Assembly: GCA_040839025.1 (NCBI GenBank)
Contig: JBFPJN010000001.1
Coordinates: forward strand, 434,001-498,000
From: Alphaproteobacteria bacterium LSUCC0719
GTDB lineage: Bacteria; Pseudomonadota; Alphaproteobacteria; Puniceispirillales; Puniceispirillaceae
Direction: 5' to 3'
Length of the DNA stretch: 64,000 nucleotides
A program made the translations under genes and the position numbers. Under the pieces are notes generated by a model, which ran no database searches, was not told the origin of the DNA, and saw nothing but the letters and a program-made list of their open reading frames with translations. Below are positions 30,010-38,051 of the stretch, piece after piece (position 1 is the first letter of the stretch; each line of letters starts with the position of its first letter).

Positions 30010-32189
30010 GCAGTGTTGCCGGCACAACCCGCCGCGGGGTTCTTCTGCAGTTTTCGGAAAACCGGATCGGTTATTTTGCTGTTTTGGTGGCGCTGGCCAT
30101 CGGCATCCTGACGATCTATCAGCTCTCGCAATTCGATCCGGTCAGGACCGACAGCAATCTGCTGACCACATTGATCGTGATCGATGTGGTGGCTGTGCTG
30201 ATTGTTGCCGGATTCGTGATCCGGCAGATCTTGCGGCTGTTGTCCGAACGTCGCCGGAAAATGGCCGGCTATCAGCTTCACTGGCGGCTGGCGCTGTTGT
30301 TTGGCGGTGTGGCGGCGCTTCCGGCCGTGATCACCACGCTGTTCGCGCTGTTTGTGGTTGATTACTCGCTGCGTGGCTGGTTCGCCGACCGGATTTCAAC
30401 TGCGGTGACCGGATCGGTACAGGTGGCGGATTCCTATTTCGAGGAACATTCGAGTTCTATTCGAAGCGATGTCCTGACGATCGCCAATGATGTCAATCGT
30501 GAAGCGTTCAAGCTGCTGTCGGAGCCGAACCTGCTGGATCAGTACCTGACCAACCAGACCGCGCTGCGCAATCTGTCCGAGGCCATCATTCTTGACGGGA
30601 CAGGCCAGGTCGTGGCGCAGTCACGGTTCGCATTTGCCGTAACATTCACAAATATCGGGGGTGACTGGCTGGAAAAGGCGCGCAATGGCGAGGTGGTCAT
30701 TCTGCGTGGTGACCAGACAAACAAGCTTCGCGCTGCGGTCAAGCTGAACAGCTTTGTCGATGCCTATCTGTTTGTCGGGCGGTTCATCGACCGGTCCGTT
30801 CTCGATGCTGTCGATAGCACCCGTCTTGCGGCTGCCGACTATCAGCAGCTTGGAATTCGTCAGCTTGATCTTCAGGTCAGCTTTGCCACAGTGTTCGGGC
30901 TCATTCTGGCATTGCTTCTGATTACCGCGCTGTGGATCGGGCTGAACCTTGCCAACGCCATTGTAGAGCCTCTCGGCTCGGTCATTTCGGTGGCGGAGCA
31001 GGTGCGTGGCGGCAACCTGTCGGAGCGTGTGCCGGCAGGGCTTGAAGTTGATGAAATCGCGCGGCTGGGCCTGTCTTTCAACAACATGCTGGATGAGCTG
31101 ACCCGAAGTCGTGAACAGCTTGTTCAGGCCAATATGCAGATTGACCGGCGTCGGGAATTCACCGAGGCGGTACTGGGTGGTGTGTCTTCCGGGGTCATCG
31201 GTCTGGATGCAACACACAAGGTGACATTGCCGAACCTTGCCGCAAGACAGCTGCTTCAGATTGATGATGCCGAATTGATTGGCCGACGGCTGGAAGATGT
31301 TGTCCCCGAATTTGCAAGCCTGACTGCGGCAGGTGCCGCCCGCCGCAACAAGATTGTCGAAGAGCAGATCATCCTGACGCGAGGCGGTGCGCGGATGACC
31401 TTGCGGGCGCGGATCGCAACGGAAAGGGTCGATGGCCGGGTGATTGGTTATGTTGTTACCTTCGACGATGTAACCGACCTGCTGACAGCGCAGCGAAAGG
31501 CCGCCTGGTCGGATGTGGCGCGGCGGATTGCGCATGAAATCAAGAACCCTTTGACGCCGATACAGCTTGCGGCCGACAGGCTGCGACGCAAATACAAGCC
31601 TGACGACGAACAGGCCAGCGAGCAATTTTCGGAATATCTGTCCATCATTGGCCGACAGGTGGATGATATCGGCCGTATGGTTGATGAATTCTCGGCCTTT
31701 GCCCGAATGCCGCAGCCGGTTATGAAGCAGCTGTCCTTTCGCGATCTGGTGCTTGGCCAGGTTGGCCTTTTCGACGGTCAGGGCGTGGCGTTCGACCTTG
31801 ACCTTGGCGATCCGGACAAGGCCGACCTGGTTATTGGCGATGCGGGATTGTTGCGCCAGGCACTTACAAACATCATCCAGAACGCGCTGGACAGTCTTGC
31901 CGAACATAAAGTCGCCACACCTGTGGTGAAGATTGATCTGGCTGTAAGAGACGGGTTCCTTGTTCTGCGTGTAACCGACAACGGGCCGGGCTTCCCGGAT
32001 ATTGACAGGGCCAGCCTGCTTGAGCCCTATGTGACGAAACGCGACAAGGGTACCGGTCTGGGACTGGCGATTGTGAGCAAGATCATTCAGGACCATGCCG
32101 GCGAGCTTGAACTTGTGGATGCCGAGCAGGGCGGAGCCCGCGTTGTAATTTCGCTGCCGTGCCATGACGAACCGGAGACAGGCGCATGA
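30006..32189 (+). CDS. ntrY: Membrane sensor histidine kinase NtrY
   Basis: Integral-membrane histidine kinase, 727 aa, partner of NtrX. Order: cytoplasmic N-terminus, three membrane spans in the first 130 residues, a periplasmic sensor region (about 125-290), another span ('LQVSFATVFGLILALLLITALWIGLNLANAIV'), a HAMP domain ('PLGSVISVAEQVRGGNLSERVPAGLEVDEIARL'), a PAS domain, and the kinase core with phospho-His in 'VARRIAHEIKNPLTPIQLAADRLRRKY'. It also has N-box 'NIIQNALDSL', G1 'DNGPGFPD' and G2 'GTGLGLAIV'. NtrYX in alphaproteobacteria links nitrogen, redox and envelope control. Start 30006 gives an ATGA overlap with ntrC; the frame continues 4 codons upstream. Confidence 0.95.
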   Translation: MSSVAGTTRRGVLLQFSENRIGYFAVLVALAIGILTIYQLSQFDPVRTDSNLLTTLIVIDVVAVLIVAGFVIRQILRLLSERRRKMAGYQLHWRLALLFGGVAALPAVITTLFALFVVDYSLRGWFADRISTAVTGSVQVADSYFEEHSSSIRSDVLTIANDVNREAFKLLSEPNLLDQYLTNQTALRNLSEAIILDGTGQVVAQSRFAFAVTFTNIGGDWLEKARNGEVVILRGDQTNKLRAAVKLNSFVDAYLFVGRFIDRSVLDAVDSTRLAAADYQQLGIRQLDLQVSFATVFGLILALLLITALWIGLNLANAIVEPLGSVISVAEQVRGGNLSERVPAGLEVDEIARLGLSFNNMLDELTRSREQLVQANMQIDRRREFTEAVLGGVSSGVIGLDATHKVTLPNLAARQLLQIDDAELIGRRLEDVVPEFASLTAAGAARRNKIVEEQIILTRGGARMTLRARIATERVDGRVIGYVVTFDDVTDLLTAQRKAAWSDVARRIAHEIKNPLTPIQLAADRLRRKYKPDDEQASEQFSEYLSIIGRQVDDIGRMVDEFSAFARMPQPVMKQLSFRDLVLGQVGLFDGQGVAFDLDLGDPDKADLVIGDAGLLRQALTNIIQNALDSLAEHKVATPVVKIDLAVRDGFLVLRVTDNGPGFPDIDRASLLEPYVTKRDKGTGLGLAIVSKIIQDHAGELELVDAEQGGARVVISLPCHDEPETGA

Positions 32190-33601
32190 TGACGACCGGC
32201 GACATTCTGATCGTCGATGATGAACGCGATATTCGATCGCTGATCGGCGCGACCTTGCGCGACGAGGGCTATCCGACCGTCGAGGCGGCAACAGCCGGCG
32301 AGGCGCGTGACATCCTTGCTGCAAAGCCACCTGGTCTTGCCATCCTTGATATCTGGATGCGTGATTCCGACATGGACGGGCTGGAGCTTCTCGAGTGGGT
32401 AAAGGGCGTCTATCCCGAAGTTCCCGTTCTGATGATTTCAGGCCACGGCACCATCGAGACGGCGGTGCAGGCCATTCGCAATGGCGCGTTCGATTTTATC
32501 GAGAAGCCGTTCAAGGAAGACAGGTTGCTTTTGATGGTGCGGCGCGCGCTGGAGGTCAGTCGGCTTGAACGCGAGAATGCCGAACTGCGGGAAAAGGTTA
32601 GCGAAGACAGCGAACCGGCGCTGATTGGGGTGTCTCCGGCAATGAAGTCGATCCGGTCGGCGATCGAGCGGATTGCGCCAACCGCAAGCCGCGTTCTGAT
32701 CAGCGGTGCCAACGGCACCGGCAAGGAGCTGGCGGCCCGCGTGATCCATCATCATTCGGACCGGCGGGATGCCAGATTCATTGTTGCAAACTGCGCGCGA
32801 CTTGGTGTCGAAAGCGCCGATGTCGAATTGTTCGGGTCGGAGCATCTGGGAAGCAGCCGACGGATTGTCGGTCTGTTCGAGCAAGCCCACAAGGGAACCC
32901 TTTATTTTGACGAGATATGCGATTTGCCTCTGGAAACCCAGGGCAAGATCGTTCGTGCGGTAGCCGAACAGCGATTTCGGCGCGTTGGTGGCAACAAGGA
33001 AGTGTCCGTCGATGTCCGTGTGATTTCTGCATCCAGCCGTGATCTGGCTGCTGAAATCGCCGCTGGAAACCTGCGCGACGATTTGTATTACCGGCTTGGT
33101 GTCGTGCCGCTGACAATGCCTGCTCTGGCTGAACGGCGGGAGGACATTCCGCCATTGGCGCGTCATTTCGTTGACATCGTGTCGCGGCGAACCGGCCTTT
33201 CGAAAATCAAGTTCAGTGACGAGGTTCTGGCGGCCATGCAGGGCTATAACTGGCCTGGCAATATCCGCCAGATGCTGAATACGATCGAGAATATGATCAT
33301 CCTCGCCCCACCCGATAGGTCTGAACCGCTGGGGCTTGCGTCGCTGCCACCGCAAATTCAGAACAACTCGCCTGCCGGTGGCAATTCTGATATGGATGCG
33401 CTTATTGCGTTGCCACTTCGCGATGCCCGCGAGGCTTTCGAGACGGAATATATGAGTGCCCAGCTTCGACGCTTTGACGGCAATGTATCAAGAATGGCGG
33501 GTTTCGTTGGCATGGAACGTTCCGCGCTGCACCGAAAGCTGCGTTCGCTTGGCGTGTCACTGGACAAGTCCATGTCTTCTGAAGAAGGTGGTGAGGGATG
33601 A
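32186..33601 (+). CDS. ntrX: Response regulator NtrX (no GAFTGA motif)
   Basis: NtrC-family response regulator, 471 aa. Receiver domain with phospho-acceptor D55 in 'LAILDIWMRDSDMDG' and the characteristic NtrX 'GHGTIETAVQAIRNGAFDFIEKPF'. AAA+ domain with Walker A 'GANGTGKE' (174-181) and Walker B 'GTLYFDEICD'. The GAFTGA loop is missing; the corresponding stretch is 'FGSEHLGSSRRIVGL' (216-230). NtrX proteins often lack it and do not act through sigma54. The C-terminal Fis-type helix-turn-helix is 'GNVSRMAGFVGMERSALHRKLRSLGV'. ATGA overlaps with ntrY and trkA. Confidence 0.95.
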   Translation: MMTTGDILIVDDERDIRSLIGATLRDEGYPTVEAATAGEARDILAAKPPGLAILDIWMRDSDMDGLELLEWVKGVYPEVPVLMISGHGTIETAVQAIRNGAFDFIEKPFKEDRLLLMVRRALEVSRLERENAELREKVSEDSEPALIGVSPAMKSIRSAIERIAPTASRVLISGANGTGKELAARVIHHHSDRRDARFIVANCARLGVESADVELFGSEHLGSSRRIVGLFEQAHKGTLYFDEICDLPLETQGKIVRAVAEQRFRRVGGNKEVSVDVRVISASSRDLAAEIAAGNLRDDLYYRLGVVPLTMPALAERREDIPPLARHFVDIVSRRTGLSKIKFSDEVLAAMQGYNWPGNIRQMLNTIENMIILAPPDRSEPLGLASLPPQIQNNSPAGGNSDMDALIALPLRDAREAFETEYMSAQLRRFDGNVSRMAGFVGMERSALHRKLRSLGVSLDKSMSSEEGGEG

Positions 33602-34977
33602 AAATCGTTATTTGCGGTGCTGGCCTTGTTGGTGCCGGAATTGCCGCGTATCTCGCCGAAGAACAAAACGACGTCACGGTCATTGATGCGTCGGCCGAAA
33701 AAATTCAACGCATAACCGATCAGGTGGACGTGCATGGTGTCGTTGGCACAGCCTCGTATCCCGACATCCTGTCGGAGGCTGGTGCGCGGGATGCCGAACT
33801 CTTGATCGCGGTGACCGAGTCGGACGAGGTCAATATGGTCGCCTGCCAGGTGGCGCATACGATCTTCAACACCCCGGTTAAAATCGCCAGAATTCGGCAT
33901 CAGCCCTATCTGGACCCGATCTATGGTGATCTCTATTCACCGGATCAGCTGCCGATCGACCATATCATTTCGCCGGAAGCCGAAGTGTCTGCTGCGGTTG
34001 GCAACCAGATCCGAGTTCCAGGTGCCTTCGACGTCAAGGATATGTGCGGCGGCAGGATGAATCTGGTCGGCGTTCAATGTACCGATGAAAGCCCGATCAT
34101 CGACACGCCGATCCGGCATCTGACCAATCTGTTTCCCGACCTGTCGATGACCATTCTTGCGATTATCAGGGATGGTAAACTGACCTTGCCGCGTGATGGC
34201 GCCGAAATGATGGTGGCAGGTGATCGTGTGTATTTCGTCTGTGATTCGGCGCATCTCAGCCGTGCCATGGCGACATTTGCGCATGAAGAGCCAGAAGCGC
34301 GGTCTGTTATCATTGCCGGTGGTGGGGCCATTGGCCAGATGCTGATCAACAGGATCGAGGCGGAGTTCGAGAATACCAGGGTGCAGATCATCGAAAAGGA
34401 TCCTGTCCGCGCCAGGTTGCTTGCCGAAGGGCTGCGGGTCGGCGGGGTGATGCATGGTGACGCGCTCGACAGCGGCATTCTGGCCGAAGCCGGTGTTCAC
34501 AGGACCGAAACATTCGTGTCGGTTACCGATGATGACGAGGTGAATATCCTGTCCGCGTTGTTGGCGAAACGAAATGGCGCCATGCATGCGGTGGCTCTGG
34601 TAAATACGCCTGGTTTCATTCCTCTGGTGTCGGCACTTGGCGTCGATGCCGTGATCAACCCGTCCCAGATCACCGTCTCTTCGATCCTCGAACATGTGCG
34701 TCGTGGCAAGATCAGGGATGTTCACCCGGTTGTCGAGGATCTTGGCGAGGTTATCGAGGCAGAAGCGTTGCCATCATCGCTTCTGGTCGGGAAGTCGCTT
34801 CGAGAGGCGAAAATTCCCAAGGGTGTCGCGATTGGCGGGATCATGCGGGGTGACGAAGTCATCCCGGCGCGCGGTGATACGGTCATCGAGGCTGGTGACA
34901 CGGTTGCCATATTTGCCGCCCGGGGTCGGATCCCGCTTGTCGAGAAACTTTTGTCGGTCCGCCTCGATTTCTTCTGA
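33598..34977 (+). CDS. trkA: Trk potassium uptake regulatory protein TrkA
   Basis: Cytoplasmic NAD-binding gating subunit of Trk potassium channels, 459 aa, with two RCK modules. N-terminal Rossmann 'MKIVICGAGLVGAGIAAYLAEEQNDVTVIDASAEKIQRI', a TrkA_C domain, a second Rossmann 'SVIIAGGGAIGQMLINRIEAEFENTRVQIIEKDP', and a final TrkA_C domain. The membrane subunit TrkH/TrkG is not in the window. Coupled to ntrX by ATGA, the conserved alphaproteobacterial order ntrX-trkA-hfq. Confidence 0.96.
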   Translation: MKIVICGAGLVGAGIAAYLAEEQNDVTVIDASAEKIQRITDQVDVHGVVGTASYPDILSEAGARDAELLIAVTESDEVNMVACQVAHTIFNTPVKIARIRHQPYLDPIYGDLYSPDQLPIDHIISPEAEVSAAVGNQIRVPGAFDVKDMCGGRMNLVGVQCTDESPIIDTPIRHLTNLFPDLSMTILAIIRDGKLTLPRDGAEMMVAGDRVYFVCDSAHLSRAMATFAHEEPEARSVIIAGGGAIGQMLINRIEAEFENTRVQIIEKDPVRARLLAEGLRVGGVMHGDALDSGILAEAGVHRTETFVSVTDDDEVNILSALLAKRNGAMHAVALVNTPGFIPLVSALGVDAVINPSQITVSSILEHVRRGKIRDVHPVVEDLGEVIEAEALPSSLLVGKSLREAKIPKGVAIGGIMRGDEVIPARGDTVIEAGDTVAIFAARGRIPLVEKLLSVRLDFF

Positions 34978-35005
34978 TCTCGGCTGTGTCGATTTTGCCC
35001 CGGTT

Positions 35006-35030
35006 GCCAAGCCTGTTTGCCAAGGCTGGC
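35006..35030 (+). other. Hairpin between trkA and hfq
   Basis: GCCAAGCCT (35006-35014) pairs with AGGCTGGC (35023-35030) with one bulged A, 29 bp after the trkA stop. No U-run follows, so it is at best a weak terminator or a leader structure of hfq. The remaining sequence up to hfq (134-bp gap) shows no clear promoter. Confidence 0.25.
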
Positions 35031-35111
35031 GGCCTGTTGCCGGGTTCTATTTGATGCGCGGCATTGTGTCGCGTCCGTCTTCCGGTTAGAGTGGAATCAG
35101 GAGGGCGATCA

Positions 35112-35378
35112 ATGGCCAACGATAAGAGCCGGAACCTGCAGGAACTTTTTCTGAATAATGTCCGCAAATCACACGCATCTGTCACAGTTTTTCTTGTTAA
35201 TGGGGTGAAGCTTCAGGGCATCATCACCTGGTTTGACAATTTTTCGATCCTGCTCAAGCGCGACCAGCATGTGCAGCTGGTCTACAAGCATGCCATCTCG
35301 ACGATCATGCCGATGGCGCCCATTCAGCTTCATGAGCTTGACGACGAAGACGCCTTGGCAGAGCCGGACGAGGACTAA
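35112..35378 (+). CDS. hfq: RNA chaperone Hfq
   Basis: Sm-like hexameric RNA chaperone that pairs small RNAs with mRNAs, 88 aa. Sm1 '[43 protein letters not shown]' and Sm2 '[13 protein letters not shown]' are complete, including the Tyr-Lys-His uridine-binding triad (YKH). The C-terminal tail is short and acidic ([12 protein letters not shown]), usual in alphaproteobacteria. Start set at MANDKS behind AGGAGG; 16 upstream codons are not family-like. HflX, which normally follows in related genomes, is absent; an inositol-monophosphatase-like gene follows instead. Confidence 0.98.
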   Translation: MANDKSRNLQELFLNNVRKSHASVTVFLVNGVKLQGIITWFDNFSILLKRDQHVQLVYKHAISTIMPMAPIQLHELDDEDALAEPDED

Positions 35379-35393
35379 CAGGTTCCTGTTTCG

Positions 35394-36218
35394 TTGACAC
35401 ATTCTGGGGATGATCTCGATACCGCGATCGGCGCGCTTATGCGTAACGCCTGCGCGCGGTTCGTCATGCCCCGCTATGGCCAGCTGTCACAGGGTGATGT
35501 CGAGGCAAAATCCAGCCCGACGGATCTTGTTACCGTCACTGACCGCGAGGCTGAAGCTTTTCTTACCCCCCGGCTTCGGGATCTGATCGATGGTGAAGTG
35601 GTCGGCGAGGAGGCCTGCGCTGTCGATCCGGACGTTCGCAAACGTGCCACAGCGCCGGTTGCGTGGACAGTTGATCCCGTCGATGGAACTGGCAATTTCG
35701 TCAAGGGAATCGACCGCTTCTGCAGCATGGTGGCGCTTTTGGAACATGGCAGACCGGTCCGCAGCTGGATCTATGTTCCGCTTCAGGACCGGCTTTATTC
35801 TGCAATGGCTGGCGGCGGTGCCTTTGTTGCCGATAGTGATGGCCACCAGCAACGGCTGAACCTTGCACCACGAAACTGGCATCCAGATGAAATGACGGGC
35901 GGTGCCAATATCATTGGAACCGTACAGCCGCGCCGCGATATCCTGCGCACGCGGCTTCGTGGTCTGCCCGGTCGGTGGTTTGTTGGCAGCACGGGCATAA
36001 TGGGAACGGAAATTGCCAGCGGCAGGCTGCAATTCCTGCTGCATTGCTCCTGTACACCGTGGGATCATGCGCCGGTAGACCTGTTGTGCCGGGAAGCCGG
36101 TGCCCACGCCGCCATGATCGATGATGACGCGGCTTTCAACGCCGGATATCAGCGAGGCTTCATGGTCGCGCCGGATCGGCGATCGTGGGAATCTCTTCGG
36201 GATCGGATCTGGCTCTGA
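35394..36218 (+). CDS. Inositol monophosphatase-like protein (FIG superfamily)
   Basis: Mg-dependent phosphatase of the IMPase/FBPase/CysQ/histidinol-phosphatase superfamily, 274 aa. Metal-binding motifs are present: 'SPTDLVTVTDREAE' (about 41-54), 'GEVVGEEA' (EE, about 67-74), 'VAWTVDPVDGTGNFVKGI' (DPxDGTxNF, about 88-105), and 'CSCTPWDHAPVDLLCREAGA' (WDxAP, about 216-235). The substrate cannot be assigned. The start is uncertain: TTG 35394, 16 bp after hfq, or ATG 35439. It sits where hflX is commonly found in related genomes. It is convergent with mazG, 7 bp away. Confidence 0.88.
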   Translation: MTHSGDDLDTAIGALMRNACARFVMPRYGQLSQGDVEAKSSPTDLVTVTDREAEAFLTPRLRDLIDGEVVGEEACAVDPDVRKRATAPVAWTVDPVDGTGNFVKGIDRFCSMVALLEHGRPVRSWIYVPLQDRLYSAMAGGGAFVADSDGHQQRLNLAPRNWHPDEMTGGANIIGTVQPRRDILRTRLRGLPGRWFVGSTGIMGTEIASGRLQFLLHCSCTPWDHAPVDLLCREAGAHAAMIDDDAAFNAGYQRGFMVAPDRRSWESLRDRIWL

Positions 36219-36225
36219 TTCAGAC

Positions 36226-37047
36226 CTAGCGAACCTGTTTTGCGTCCTGCCAATGTGCCTCCATCTCATCAAGAGATGTTTCGCGCATGTTTTTTCCTGA
36301 TTTTTCAACTTGTTGTTCTATGTATCTGAATCTTTTTTCGAACTTGCTGTTGCAGGCCATCAAGGCTGTTTCGGGATCGATGCCGGCCTGGCGCGCCAGA
36401 TTGACGGCGACGAACAGGACATCACCGACCTCGTCCTCGACCTTGGCCTTGTCCACCTGTGGTCGCGCAAGTTCGTCACGAAGTTCATTTGTTTCCTCAT
36501 GAAGCTTGTCGATCACCGGCGCAATGTCCGGCCAGTCGAACCCGACCCTGGCGGCACGTTTCTGCAGCTTCAAGGCCCTGAGCATCGGCGGCAGTCCGGC
36601 GGCAACATCATCAAGCACGCCTGTCTGCCCGCGGCGTGCCCGTTCTGCGGCCTTGATATCTTCCCAGCGGCGGCTCTGCTGGGCTGATTCCGGACGTGCT
36701 TCATCGGCAAAGACATGGGGGTGGCGTTCAATCATCTTTTCACAGATGCCACGGGCCACATCGGCAAGTGTGAACAGGCCGGCCTCTTCGGCAATACGGG
36801 CATGAAAGACCACCTGCAGCAACAGGTCACCAAGCTCATCACGAATGTCATCCACGTCTTCGCGGTGAATGGCATCTGCGACTTCATATGCCTCTTCGAT
36901 CGTGTAGGGCGCGATGGTCGCAAAATCCTGTTCCACATCCCAGGGGCATCCTGTTTCGGGATCACGAAGCCGGCGCATGATTTCGATGATGCGGTCGAGC
37001 TGGTGAAGCATTTCAGACGAGGAAACGGGTGGGTGGCCGGCTGCCAT
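36226..37047 (-). CDS. mazG: Nucleoside triphosphate pyrophosphohydrolase MazG
   Basis: House-cleaning NTP pyrophosphohydrolase, 273 aa. It has two all-alpha MazG domains. The first is 'IMRRLRDPETGCPWDVEQDFATIAPYTIEEAYEVADAI' with metal-binding EExxE...'DIRDELGDLLLQVVFHARIAEE'. The second is 'FDWPDIAPVIDKLHEETNELRDEL' with 'VEDEVGDVLFVAVNLARQ'. It degrades non-canonical NTPs and can lower ppGpp in E. coli. Start set at MAAGHP (37047) with AGGA about 10 nt upstream; the frame is open another 20 codons. It is commonly near hfq/hflX in alphaproteobacteria. Confidence 0.95.
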   Translation of the reverse strand: MAAGHPPVSSSEMLHQLDRIIEIMRRLRDPETGCPWDVEQDFATIAPYTIEEAYEVADAIHREDVDDIRDELGDLLLQVVFHARIAEEAGLFTLADVARGICEKMIERHPHVFADEARPESAQQSRRWEDIKAAERARRGQTGVLDDVAAGLPPMLRALKLQKRAARVGFDWPDIAPVIDKLHEETNELRDELARPQVDKAKVEDEVGDVLFVAVNLARQAGIDPETALMACNSKFEKRFRYIEQQVEKSGKNMRETSLDEMEAHWQDAKQVR

Positions 37048-37196
37048 TGGTGCAAAATCCTGCTTGTGAAGTTTCTGTATTCTGGCCTGTTTGACGAGGC
37101 CCGGCAATCATCCTCGCGCATATCGCGTCATCCCCTTGCGCGAAATGTTATTTCTCAGCATTATCATCGCCGTCACCCCATCGAAAGGATCCCGAC

Positions 37197-38051
37197 ATGA
37201 CCAAGGCACCTGGACAGACACCGGTGAAACGCACCGGGATTCTGGCGCGTTTGCGGTCCTGGTTCCTGACCGGGCTGCTTGTTACCGCCCCGGTTTTGCT
37301 GACGGTTTATATTACCTGGGCCGCCATCGAGTTGATCGACGGCCAGGTCGCCAGCATCCTGCCCGGTTTCAATCAGCTTATCTTTGCCAATGTTCCAGGT
37401 GCCGGGCTGATCATCGGTTTGCTGCTGATCACGCTGATCGGTGCGATCGCGGCCGGGTTTCTTGGCCGCTGGATCATCCGGCTTGGTGAATCGATCCTCA
37501 ACCGGATGCCCATCGTGCGGTCAATCTATGGGGCCAGCAAACAGATACTTGAAACGGTCATTTCGACCCAGTCCGATGCGTTTCGTGACGCCGTGCTTGT
37601 GGAATATCCGCGGCGGGGCTTGTGGGTCATCGGGTTTGTGACCGGAAGTACCAGAGGCGAGGTCGCCGAGAATATCGACATCGAGATGGTGAATGTCTTT
37701 ATTCCGACGACACCAAATCCGACATCCGGGTTTCTGCTGTTCTGCCCGCGGGACGAGATTATCTATCTCGAAATGTCGGTTGAGGATGCGGTGAAACTGG
37801 TGGTGTCGGGTGGCATCGTCCACCCTTCGGATGCCGCCGCCAGCAAGCGCGGTGACAAGGGTGATAGTGCCGCGACGAACGGTCAGGCCAAGACACGTGC
37901 CGCCAAGACCGGTAGGAAAGCGTCAAAGACAAAAACTAAGACAAAAACGAAGGCAACGGCCAAGGCTGCATCAGGTCGTTCGACCACTGGCCGAACCCGC
38001 GCCAAGAAGGCCGCCACGCGCCGTCCACCAAATACAGGCAGCGCACGCTAG
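37197..38051 (+). CDS. DUF502 family membrane protein with a Lys-rich C-terminal tail
   Basis: A 284-aa inner-membrane protein of the DUF502 family. Two membrane spans (about 23-45 and 64-87) are separated by a short loop; then 'LGESILNRMPIVRSIYGASKQILETV' and 'FRDAVLVEYPRRGLWVIGFVTG', both diagnostic for DUF502, and 'VFIPTTPNPTSGFLLFCPRDEIIYLEMSVEDAVKLVVSGGI'. Residues 215-284 are an added disordered, strongly basic tail with a KTKTKTKTK run and RTRAKKAATRRP, resembling histone- or nucleic-acid-binding tails. Function unknown. The stop codon and that of recG share the tetranucleotide CTAG at 38048-38051. Confidence 0.9.
   Translation: MTKAPGQTPVKRTGILARLRSWFLTGLLVTAPVLLTVYITWAAIELIDGQVASILPGFNQLIFANVPGAGLIIGLLLITLIGAIAAGFLGRWIIRLGESILNRMPIVRSIYGASKQILETVISTQSDAFRDAVLVEYPRRGLWVIGFVTGSTRGEVAENIDIEMVNVFIPTTPNPTSGFLLFCPRDEIIYLEMSVEDAVKLVVSGGIVHPSDAAASKRGDKGDSAATNGQAKTRAAKTGRKASKTKTKTKTKATAKAASGRSTTGRTRAKKAATRRPPNTGSAR

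Noticed and set aside
28348-30027. Long minus-strand open frame (559 codons) opposite ntrC
   Set aside because: Antisense shadow; NtrC on the plus strand is unambiguous.
30621-32330. Long minus-strand open frame (569 codons) opposite ntrY
   Set aside because: Antisense shadow with no family-like sequence; NtrY is clear on the plus strand.
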